A DNA stretch of 64,000 bases from assembly GCF_000003605.2 (NCBI RefSeq), contig NW_003116452.1:356519-420518 (forward strand), written 5' to 3'. Each line of letters starts with the position of its first letter. Positions within the stretch are counted from its first letter, which is position 1. The position numbers and the translations under genes are program-made. The notes under the pieces are model-generated. The model made no database searches and was not told where the DNA came from. It saw only the letters and a list, made by a program, of their open reading frames with translations. The DNA comes from Saccoglossus kowalevskii (Eukaryota; Hemichordata; Enteropneusta; Harrimaniidae). Shown here piece by piece: positions 40,769 through 50,322 of this stretch.

Positions 40769-41240
40769 ACCCCAAGAAATCTAGGAGTTAAATCTGATTT
40801 CACACTTGTTTGGTTTAGCAGTCAAATTAGCTGTATAAATACATCTTCCAGTGTATACAGAAGGGCTTCCCATGACGAGGTATGCACCAATATGTCGTCA
40901 ATGAAGTTGTCTATGCCTGTTGCTCCACTGAGCATACGACGCATAATTTTTGTAAATGATGAAGTGGCACGTACGAGGGCAAAGGGCATAATACAAAAAT
41001 GGTACAAACCGTGTGGGGTGTTAAATGCCACCTTTCTTGACTCTGGCTTGACGGATACCTGCCAATAACCTTTGGTTAGGTCAAGTTTGCTGAAATAAGT
41101 ATCTTGTGATAAAGAAGCAAATATCTGTTCTGGGTTGGGCAGTGGTTCAGCATCAAAGACTGTAATTCTGTTCAAGCGGCAAAAATCAATGAAGAATGTC
41201 ACCGTACCATCCTTTTCTTCACCAGAACAATTGGGGAGGA
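40769..41240 (-). pseudogene. Ty3/gypsy reverse transcriptase core
   Basis: This is the RNA-dependent DNA polymerase of the element. The main frame, 40822-41202, shows the motif with the first catalytic Asp (YFSKLDLTKGYWQ), the MPF block (MPFALVRATSSF) and the second catalytic pair (FIDDILVHT). Just upstream the standard LVKK.DGT block is readable at about 41203-41235 but in another frame. After 40822 the sequence continues in another frame with FLGYVVG. The catalytic Asp residues are kept, yet the gene is broken by at least two frameshifts. It lies after integrase in the direction of transcription, the reverse of the usual gypsy order. Confidence 0.9.
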
Positions 41241-41367
41241 GTATGAGAGTCAGATCGTTCTATTACTCCAAGTCGCTCAATCATAGACAGCTTTTTCTCC
41301 ACGGTATCTTTCATAACATAGGGTATAGGGAGAGGTTTCTGCCTCACTGTCTCATCAGTTGTGAGCC

Positions 41368-41853
41368 TTATCTCGTGCTCTCCAAGATATTCCCTTCCTG
41401 GACATCTGTCAGAACATCAGAATATTTCCCCAATAGTTTCTTCACCTCAGCCTTCTGTTCCTCGTTCAATTTGGAGCTCACAACCACATCACGTATAGTT
41501 TGAGTTGGCTGTATGATCGATGGGATCAGCAACTCTTCAAAGGTATCATTATTCGCATTACCATTATCAGATTCTGTGTCCAAGAAAGCAGCACAAACAA
41601 CCATTTCATCATTTCCCGCTTTGACTTTTTCCCGTTTAATATAGAGTTTTAGCAAGTTGGCATAAAATGTTTTCTTCTTGCCTGAACGATCAATCTTGTA
41701 ATTAGTATAATTCAATCGCTCCAACTCTGGAAAAGGACCTTTCCACTGAAATAGGAGTTTATTATTATCAGTTGGAAGTAATAACAAAACCAAATCCCCA
41801 GCCTCGAAATATCGCTTACCACTTCGTTTGTCATAGTAGTGTTTTTGCTTCAC
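41368..41853 (-). pseudogene. Single frame joining integrase C-terminus to RT lead-in
   Basis: 161 codons without interruption. Residues 1-21 (KQKHYYDKR...FEAGDLVL) and the WKGPFPELERLNYTNYKI block at residues 37-54 form the GPY/F module at the C-terminal end of Ty3/gypsy integrases. Residues 125-152 (KLNEEQKAEVKKLLGKYSDV and LTDVQEG) are the segment that normally leads into gypsy reverse transcriptase. Because both are in one frame, the order integrase then reverse transcriptase is native to the element and not caused by later rearrangement. The acidic stretch between them (LDTESDNGNANNDTFEE) is the interdomain linker. Confidence 0.88.
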
Positions 41854-42645
41854 CTGGGCTCTTCCAAGACTTTCTTGAGCAAGTTTTCATGTGTTCTCCA
41901 GCCTCTCGTTGAGATCAATTACGTATTGATATGCAGTACGCACTGATTAGTCCATATTTCTTTAAGTATTGACATTGGTCCCCTCACGGTTATCCGATAA
42001 ATCAGCTCAAAGAGTGAAAATCCAGTACTTGCCTGTGGCACTTCCCTATAAGCAAATAACAGGGCGGCTAGATACTGGTCCCAATTGTTCGGCCTTTCTC
42101 CACATAGACAGTAATCTACTCACTTCCTTCATAAGTGTTGATGTAAACTGTGAACCTCGATCACATAATACTTCTTGTGGATCACCTATATGACTGTACA
42201 TGTTCACCTCTGCTACACTAACAGTTTCAATGTTCTTCAGCGCCACTGCCTCAGGATATTGAGGTACGCAATCAACAAGAGTAAGAATGCAACGATTACC
42301 TCTCTCCATAGCTGGAAATATTGACCCAACCAGATCCACTGTTACACGCTGAAAGAGAGTTCCAATCAATGGCATTTGCCTAAGGGTACTCTGAGGGATT
42401 TACCTTTGTAGGACGTTCGATGACATGCATCGCAGGATCGGACAAATCTCTGAATGTCTGATTGAATACCTGGCCAGTAGAATTGTGTTATGAACTTGTT
42501 TACCGTCTTCTGGGTCCCCCAAGTATTGACTCGTGTGCTAGCTTTATTACTTGGTGCCGCAATGTCAATGGCACGACCACCTTGTAGAAACCATCTTTAT
42601 TCTTGATGTGTGGCGACTTGAAATTACGGTACAGAATTCCATTTG
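41644..42645 (-). pseudogene. Integrase (HHCC, D,D35E, GPY/F), disrupted
   Basis: This is the enzyme that would insert the DNA copy into chromosomes. In order: the zinc-binding part with LAHESILGG at about 42530 and, after a frameshift, FYWPGIQSDIQRFVRSCDAC at about 42420-42480, which keeps CxxC. The second His is not found, because the frame breaks where it belongs. Then comes the catalytic core (42046-42375) with the first Asp in VTVDLVGSI and the second in LCDRGSQFTS. Directly after EVSRLLS the sequence jumps to a block that normally lies well beyond the catalytic Glu (FAYREVPQ, other frame, about 42055). The segment bearing Glu is therefore deleted. The GPY/F end is described at 41368-41853. 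The enzyme is inactive in this copy. Confidence 0.88.
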
Positions 42646-43390
42646 TTAAACAAAATCTGATTCATTACCATTTGTTACAAGCATTTTTCTACATTCATTC
42701 AGCAGTTCCCAACAACACTTCAAGGTTACATCAGTGTTCTGCTCTTTCTGTAATTCGGCTACTGTTACCATTTCTATGGGACTATTCGGTACCTTTAAGC
42801 CTTGTGCGGGTTTATGCTCCAACATCGTCCGGGCTCTCATCTGTACCCCTAATACAATATCTTCTGCTGGATCACTACAGTCTTCAGACTGCACATCTGA
42901 ATGTGAGTCTCCAGTCCAATTTAAGTCGGAGTCAGATGAGTCATGGACTCCTGGGACATATCCAAGGATAATGTCATAAACGGGACATCCACATCTATCC
43001 GAGCAAATGGAATCTTCCTTGCTGTACCATATACAAGGACACAGACCCTAGACTCTCCAGTTAGCTGGTCATCAGAAACAAGAGCTCGTCTTACCACTAT
43101 ACCACTATATCCACTATCTCTTATAAAAACTTATATCACTATCTCTTATACTAAAACTTCAACACCACTAACACATCACACTGCTACCGGCATTTTCGGA
43201 CCCAGCACGCTGAGCTCTTAACAGGGAGTTGATGGTCACAATGCAATGCCACATGATCCTATTGCAGAGGTCATCCATTCATTTCATTCAAGCGTTATGG
43301 AACCCGGCAAGTCACCATATCATTCTCAGATGTGTTGGTAGACACTGCTGCTTGGGTTCCCTTACATTGAGACATGATGCCTTAACTGTT
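42646..43390 (-). pseudogene. Retroviral-type aspartic protease region
   Basis: Between Gag and integrase. A frame at about 43085-43118 reads DSGYSGIVVR, the active-site loop (D-S/T-G) of retropepsin-like proteases; the DSG codons are 43110-43118. Blocks LTGESRVCVLVYGTARKIP and FARIDVDVPF follow near 43000-43070 in the same sense, and a spacer (42646-42894) leads to integrase. The protease would cut the polyprotein into its mature parts. The fold is recognised from the active-site loop and position only, so the domain limits are uncertain. Frameshifts separate it from Gag and from integrase. Confidence 0.7.
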
Positions 43391-44398
43391 TTAGTTATTT
43401 TGTTGATGACAGTCCCGTGCAAAATGTCCCTTTCTATCACAAACAAAACAACCATTGCTTTGACTGGCTTGTCGTTGACGAGTTGGGGAGCTGGGGTTAA
43501 CAGCTTTGCCTTGAGAGGGTTTCTTTTCAATACAGTTAACACGTCTATTTATCTGCTCAAACTTTGTACCCAGGGACTCTACAAACTGTTCAGCTAGTTT
43601 GGCCATATCAGCAATTAATTTGGAAGGGATTTTTTTTAAAAAGGTAGCCAAGCTTGGACCACAATTATCGATAAACTGCTCCCTCAGAATCAGATTTTTC
43701 AAATTCTCAAAAAGAGTTACGAATTTCAGACATGTGTATCCATCGGTCAAAATAGTTTTCTATTCGTGCAGCAAACTGAGTTGCTGTTTCAGTTCCATCA
43801 GGTTCTGTGCACACCTCGGAATTTTTTTACAATAACTATCTTCGATTAAATTATACTGCTTAAACAAAGCCAACTTTAGTGCATCATAATCGCTTGCAGA
43901 CTGTACTGCCAAACGGGAGTACGTGGCTAGTGCTTTACCGGTCAGAAGGGTACTCACATTTATTGTCCAGTCTCTACGCTTCCATCCTATTGCTATGGCA
44001 TACCTCTCAAACCTTTGAATCCATGCATCCAAGTCATTTATATCCTCATTGAATATTGGTAACTCTGGTGCATTAGCATACCCAGAGTCTCTTTCACCAA
44101 CTAATTTCCCAATGCTCTCTATTTGCTTGCAACCGTAATTCTAATATATCCTGTTCTTGTTTCCTCATCTTCATAAGCTGTGCACTTTCACCCCGCGCAA
44201 ATTGTTCCCTCTCTCTCACAAAACTTTTCAGATCCTCACCACCCAATCCCATCTCACGCCCAAGTTCCATCCACTTGTCCATACTGAGCAACACTGCAAC
44301 TTACTCACCCTATTCTATAATAAGAAAGCAGCTTTTCCGAGACACCTGGATTCCAACATCTGTTGAACGGAGTTGGGATGTTGATGTTGATGCGCCAT
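43391..44398 (-). pseudogene. Gag polyprotein with CCHC zinc knuckle
   Basis: This is the structural protein that packages element RNA. A start is visible at 44398 (MAHQHQH), but its frame closes within about 27 codons. 44094-44294 holds a basic, Glu-rich, coiled-coil-like stretch. 43760-44032 holds the capsid-like core with LDAWIQRFERYAIAIGWK and LLTGKALATYSRL, typical of gypsy Gag. 43391-43750 continues with FENLKNLILREQFIDNC and ends in a canonical zinc knuckle, CX2CX4HX4C (43409-43450), which binds nucleic acid. The three parts are in different frames, so at least two frameshifts separate them. Confidence 0.87.
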
Positions 44399-44836
44399 CA
44401 AGCATCTGGGTAATAAAACAAGATTGCAAAAATTTAATATTTTAAATACAATACAAGATCACTTGAGCTGGACAAATACAATAACAGTAACAATACAATA
44501 AATATAGCGCATCAAAATATAGTTACACACTGAACAGTTACTGCCTGCCAAACACTACATGTACATGCTGCCAATTTCTGATCTAATGTGTGTGGCCAAT
44601 TCTCGCCAGAATTGTCTGGCAAGACGCACACTCAATATCAATAAAAGCAGAAATCACACCAGTGTGCGGCACAGAATTAATACGCTTTATTAAGCTAGTG
44701 GCGATTTATATATACAACGGGATGATGCTAAGGGAAATATTACTAGTTACATTAATACATACACAATCCATAAAACTGCATACAATTATAAGACCAACTA
44801 GGCTCATCAAAATTACAATAATGCGTGAATCATACA
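44399..44836 (-). other. Leader between 5' LTR and Gag
   Basis: About 440 bp with no open frame of interest. It should contain the primer-binding site beside the LTR, but I see no convincing match to a tRNA 3' end beginning TGG directly at the LTR border. Either the border is misplaced or the site has decayed. Confidence 0.5.
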
Positions 44837-46625
44837 TGTTATAAGTACACGCAGTAAATTAAGAACTAGCAGTAATAGTTAGTAATACAACCGGTTAGTC
44901 CTCATGAATACATCACACAATAACAAGTTCAGACTGTTCTAATGTCCGATAAGTTCGAACGTTCACTTGCTCGACACTTTTGCTTTACTACAAACGATCC
45001 AGAATTCCACTTCACAGCCTCCCACTCAGACTGCTCTCCATGCTCCTGTCATGAATTAGTTTTTGCGTATCTGTTAATCGACTTAATTAGCTAATTATTA
45101 GTGAATTGCTGTGTTATATCTGTCATCGTTTAGGCCTATTTGAAGTTTTGGACGGAACTCGACTCAGTGATTTGGAACTAATTACGAGATAACCGTAGCT
45201 ATTCTGACTACTATTTCTGACAGTTGGTATCCGTAGTTATTAATGTAGTGAACGATTAATCAAAAGATATGACGTATTCAGTACTTAGTGTGATTGGCTT
45301 TATGATTGAAGGTAACACCCTAGAGTCTTTTTTCTGCTTTGTAATTGGTTAGAGTTTTGAAAATGAATAAAGTTGTTTTGGTTGGTCTTGGCGAATACTC
45401 CACGATAGACGCAGTCGAGAGACGCAGTCCTGTAGAGACTTGGGGCGAGCCTTGACGCAGTCTTGGGCGAGTCTTGGGTCAGCCTTGTGATAGTCCTGGA
45501 GATTTTCCCCCAGGGCGCTGTGTCTTATAGAGTGCTCCACAGACCGACTAAGACGAGAGCTGAAACGTATTTCGTTGTGTGTGTCTTATTTGACTGTAAA
45601 GTATAAGTGACTTCCTGTCGTAAGTATCTAGTTATTGGAGTAGTGGAGTTTTACCGCGTTATTGTACTTGATGTTTGCAGAGTATAATAATACCAGTACC
45701 AGTTGAAACCTCATCTGTTGGCTCCGTATTCGTATTTTATCATCGCCGCCAGGGAAGTCTTTCTGTTACTGTTACCATTTTGGTATTTGAACCATCACAC
45801 CTATACTATACCAATTACGGTAATATTACGTTGCGTGTGACACTTCGCCGATCCCGCACCTCGAGGGGACGAGATATAGAGACGAGACGAGATTCCCCCT
45901 GACAAGTGTGGAGAACCCCGAGTCAGAAGAATTCCCCCCTGATACTCCATGCGTTACGACGGCTCAGCACTCATAGGTCATCTGGAAAAGGGACAAGTAC
46001 ATTCCATAATACCTGCCGTTTCAAACACAACTAATAACAATATATGGATATATTCAACCGGGCTACCATTCATGCACAGTTGAATCAACTACTAAGAAAT
46101 GATTAAACTGGAACCTCAACTTACAGTTACAACGTCTTATCCATCTCCTTCACCAAAGGGTGGAAACTCCAAGTCTCGAGGAATATCCCCAAGCTGCATG
46201 ACCACTTTGACAGACCTCTACTCTATATTCTTGGATGACCTACTACAGCGAAGTTACCACTGACTCCCAAAGCCTGAACGCCTTGCCAGTTGATAGTAAA
46301 ATTACGAGTCACCACGAGTAAAATTGCAGGAGATGTCAACATCACACTGCAGAATTACCAAGCACACTGACCTACTTTGCATCACAAAAGCAGTTCCATC
46401 ACTCAAGCCTACTCTAGTAAACTTCCATACACCCACCTGTAAGTGCACACCACTAACTTCCAATTCACAATCGCATACCAGCACACTGCTAACTATGACC
46501 TGATTCATGTGCACCTGAACACTAATTACTAAGCAACAAACTATACACCATTGAGTATATTATATGATGAGTTTATTCAATTAAGTGACTTTTACATTAC
46601 TATAACCTTCATACACAAATGACCA
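44837..46625 (-). repeat. 5' LTR of the Gmr1-like element, interrupted
   Basis: The direct-repeat partner of 39410-40336. It is split by an insertion at 45047-45944. The pieces 44837-45046 and 45949-46625 match the other LTR in order, with numerous substitutions and small indels. The true outer end might extend to about 46657, where a TGTCACA would give a conventional LTR terminus (TGTGACA on the minus strand), if the other copy is truncated. Confidence 0.82.
45047..45944. mobile_element. Solo-LTR-like insertion inside the 5' LTR
   Basis: 898 bp absent from the other LTR. It starts TGTCATGAATTAG and ends CCCCCCTGATA, flanked by a direct CTCC (45043-45046 and 45945-45948), consistent with a 4-bp target duplication. 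Read from the minus strand it begins TATCAGGGGG and ends CATGACA, close to an LTR of the TG...CA type with one changed base. It is more GC-rich than its host. The motif GACGCAGTC occurs three times at 45405-45465. An AATAAA lies near 45365 on the + strand. It has no coding capacity. Strand and family are not settled. Confidence 0.72.
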
Positions 46626-49074
46626 GACAACACCCAAAATAGTGACAATTTGTCACAATGAGTAGTTATACATATCAACAAAGCCTACTCGTTGTCAAAT
46701 TATTCCGCATTCACTAAAAACAATTTTACTTCAATAAGCAATAATAATGAAATTTATAGTTAAATATAAAGAACTATTCAAACATTGACAGAAGCAATTA
46801 CAATATTTTGTAAATCGGGAAACGTGTTATTAAAAGGTAAGTTTAGTTTCAGTCTGGAAATTGTTCACTCTCTCAAACATTCGTAAGATATACAGATAAA
46901 TCAACAGCTTTGTATCAATCATTGTATGGGTATAATGTTTTCTTCGATGTGCTGAAAGCAGAACGCAAAGGAATCTTTGCCACATGAATAAGGACTTGTT
47001 TGTATATGTTCCCTCCCGGCATGCGTTAATTACTTCTGCAGTTGCCACCACGTGAAAATTGTGTGTTACATACATTTCTGGAACAGTGAACATAATTTGC
47101 GGTCGTGCTGTAGAGCAGAAATTTTGCAATTTTGTGCTCGACTTATTCGATGGTGATTCCATTCAATTACAGCCTCGTTTAGTTCATTCTACGCAGAAGC
47201 ATACACACAATTATGACGGTGAAAAATGTTTCTGATGAACGAATATTAGCACAGAGTATTATAGTAAAATGCTATTTATTAAAATGATGTCAGCTAAATT
47301 GCATGTTCAATGTGCAAACAAATATGTCAATAAATTCAACACACGAGCAGTAGACTAAACACGTTACCTAAGAAACAGCGCATAATATAAACAATACATT
47401 ACAAATAAAAGCAACACGTCTCAAATATAGCTACAGATCATCCTTTAAAAACCCTGTAATATATTCATAGTAAAATAATTCAAAACACTAATTAAAGCGA
47501 CAATGTGGGACTTTAATTACGTATACGCAAGGGTAATCAAAACTTGTGCTTTCAGTATTTAAACAAATGAAAACGGCAATCTTTGTAGTCAAATAACTAA
47601 TTATTCCGATCAATTCAAACGTACATTAAAGTTATAAATGCATAAATGAATAAATTTAAATATTATATTAGTTTTCAGGAAACAAAAATTGAATCAAATA
47701 TTTATCCAACGATTCACGTGAGATATACCCACCATCCTTTAATTTATTAAAAGGTCCACCTAAAACTGAGCACAGTGAGTATACAACATACCGCACTATC
47801 GTGTGAAACACTGATTTTATTGACTTATGCCACAATAAAATCAGTCATTATCATTTCCCCAAACATCTCTGTATCTGTTTAATATAACAGTTTTCCGTCC
47901 CTGGGATTCCGTCCCTGAGTTGGGTATACCTTAAATGTTGTACGGCGTCACTGAAATACCCACCAATAACTTGGAGATTACTGTTGCTGATATGCTTCAC
48001 ACCATATAATGTGCCGAAAAAATGAATACTATAGTACAGCCTCTGATCCCGATTTCATAAGGGTTAGGCTTGTAATACCGGTGGACGTTCCATATCTGGT
48101 TACGTCCAAGAGAGTCACATCTTCGTCGACAAAGTCGGTGATGTTTGAAGGGTTTTGGTCGTTGTGCCGCGCATGTACGACAATTGTATTGATTTTGACA
48201 TTGATTTTGACAATCCAATACGCTTTTCTAATAAGTCCGAGTTTTGAACCTGGAATCACTTGCACTAATTACCCCTTGCGACTTCTTCAATACCTCCCAA
48301 TCACCAACAAATTTACCTAATTAAAGCTTGATAACCACTCACTTGTTGGTGTGCACAAGAGTCAATGTCGCCATCATTGTTTATATGAAACCATATGTCG
48401 CGCATGCGTGGCGAGACGACTTCTGCGCTGCTAGGGATATATTGCTTTGAGCAGTAAGTGTACCTAATACTCACAGGTGATAAATGTAATCCCCCAAAAA
48501 TCAAGCTGCACATTTGTATCAGATCTAGTGATTTTTAAATGATTCAGAATGTATACAGCATACATAATCTTAAATGAAAACTCTGCTATAAAATGTAACT
48601 AGATGTATAGGGTACACAGCCCCTGTAAAATTAGTTTTGCAAATTTAAAACCAGTCAATTTTGAGTAGTAATGTTGTCTGTGTTTAGCAAATTCATGGTG
48701 CGAGGTGCACGTCTGTAAAACCACGTATAGGGTGTTTGAACGATTCATCATAATTATGTAATCGCATTTGAACCTCTGTGCTGTCGACGAGTTAAAATAT
48801 TGTTGTAAAATATTGTTAGAGCATTGTTTGTTATACATTCAATCATTGGTCTGTTTTATGCGCTATAACCAGGGCGAACACAATTGCAAACTTTCAATTA
48901 AATTATAAAATAGTTTATTATGCACAAATACATGCATACTTAAAATCAAAATAATGGTCATACTGGCCCTAATGCAATGAATGAATATCGAAATAATGAC
49001 AAGCTAAATTAGAAAGTTATGTTAAAATAATAGAAATGGTTATAAAAAACTTCCACTGGGAATATCCGGTGCTA
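46626..49074. other. Non-coding, nothing firmly recognised
   Basis: AT-rich except for 47990-48440, where G+C rises and several frames are open together. The best of these (minus strand, 48029-48265) reads as about 79 residues without stops and begins near a possible AG acceptor, but lacks a polypyrimidine tract and resembles no family I know. Confidence 0.45.
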
Positions 49075-49123
49075 TGTGTGTGTGTGTGTGTGTGTGGGTA
49101 TGTGTGTGTGTGTGTGTGTGTGT
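49075..49123. repeat. (TG)n microsatellite, interrupted once
   Basis: Two perfect TG runs separated by GGTA. It lies about 150 bp before the assembly gap. Confidence 0.95.
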
Positions 49124-49170
49124 TTGGATTGTTATATGTTGCGAGGACAAAAATACAGATATATAGCTAC

Positions 49171-49219
49171 TTCCGAGGACATACACACCTTCCGAGGACC
49201 TTTTTCATAGTCCTCGGAA
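49171..49219. repeat. Hairpin and direct repeat cluster
   Basis: TTCCGAGGAC occurs at 49171-49180 and 49190-49199, and its exact reverse complement at 49210-49219. The last two can pair as a 10-bp stem with a 10-base loop. A partial copy (GCGAGGAC) sits at 49141. It may be a decayed transposon terminus near the gap; no function is assigned. Confidence 0.7.
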
Positions 49220-49276
49220 AACATAATTTATATTAATAGTTAATTCGATTATTAATACGTTTTGCGTAGCTTAGGT

Positions 49277-50110
49277 NNNNNNNNNNNNNNNNNNNNNNNN
49301 NNNNNNNNNNNNNNNNNNNNNNNNNNNNNNNNNNNNNNNNNNNNNNNNNNNNNNNNNNNNNNNNNNNNNNNNNNNNNNNNNNNNNNNNNNNNNNNNNNNN
49401 NNNNNNNNNNNNNNNNNNNNNNNNNNNNNNNNNNNNNNNNNNNNNNNNNNNNNNNNNNNNNNNNNNNNNNNNNNNNNNNNNNNNNNNNNNNNNNNNNNNN
49501 NNNNNNNNNNNNNNNNNNNNNNNNNNNNNNNNNNNNNNNNNNNNNNNNNNNNNNNNNNNNNNNNNNNNNNNNNNNNNNNNNNNNNNNNNNNNNNNNNNNN
49601 NNNNNNNNNNNNNNNNNNNNNNNNNNNNNNNNNNNNNNNNNNNNNNNNNNNNNNNNNNNNNNNNNNNNNNNNNNNNNNNNNNNNNNNNNNNNNNNNNNNN
49701 NNNNNNNNNNNNNNNNNNNNNNNNNNNNNNNNNNNNNNNNNNNNNNNNNNNNNNNNNNNNNNNNNNNNNNNNNNNNNNNNNNNNNNNNNNNNNNNNNNNN
49801 NNNNNNNNNNNNNNNNNNNNNNNNNNNNNNNNNNNNNNNNNNNNNNNNNNNNNNNNNNNNNNNNNNNNNNNNNNNNNNNNNNNNNNNNNNNNNNNNNNNN
49901 NNNNNNNNNNNNNNNNNNNNNNNNNNNNNNNNNNNNNNNNNNNNNNNNNNNNNNNNNNNNNNNNNNNNNNNNNNNNNNNNNNNNNNNNNNNNNNNNNNNN
50001 NNNNNNNNNNNNNNNNNNNNNNNNNNNNNNNNNNNNNNNNNNNNNNNNNNNNNNNNNNNNNNNNNNNNNNNNNNNNNNNNNNNNNNNNNNNNNNNNNNNN
50101 NNNNNNNNNN
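49277..50110. other. Assembly gap (834 N)
   Basis: A continuous run of N. Anything apparently open across it is an artefact. The flanks (a GT microsatellite on one side, a repetitive fold-back element on the other) explain why assembly failed here. Confidence 1.
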
Positions 50111-50322
50111 CAGACTTACTGGCATGGACAGGTCGCTGAGCACAAAACTCATATATTCCCCAGAGTTTGCTTCAACACGATGTAAAACATTGAAAATCAC
50201 GCAATAGTTTATGTGATCCCCATTCCCTGCACCATAATAATACACCACGTTGTCGCAATCTATCAATCAAGATGTTGATACTAAATCTTATCGCGTTTAC
50301 ACGGGTCCATGGATGTATTGGT

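Larger units (their letters stand above)
39410..46625 (-). mobile_element. Gmr1-like Ty3/gypsy LTR retrotransposon, decayed
   Basis: On the minus strand the order is 5' LTR (44837-46625, with a nested insertion), leader (44399-44836), Gag (43391-44398), protease (about 43118), integrase (41644-42645), reverse transcriptase (about 40690-41230), partial RNase H (40337-40560) and 3' LTR (39410-40336). Integrase before reverse transcriptase defines the Gmr1-like branch of Ty3/gypsy, first known from deuterostomes. In ordinary gypsy elements integrase comes last. All coding segments have frameshifts, stops or deletions. The two LTRs differ at many positions, which indicates an old insertion. I could not identify a tRNA primer site or a target duplication, so the outer limits are approximate. 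Confidence 0.85.

Noticed and set aside
41135-43835. Several + strand open frames of 70-120 codons across the retrotransposon
   Set aside because: They are antisense to recognisable Gag, protease, integrase and RT segments and have no motif of their own.
48029-48265. Possible coding exon on the minus strand
   Set aside because: About 79 codons open in a locally GC-richer patch, but three frames are open together, there is no polypyrimidine tract before the candidate acceptor, and no family is recognised.
49262-50266. Long open frames of over 300 codons on both strands
   Set aside because: They exist only because the run of N contains no stop codons.
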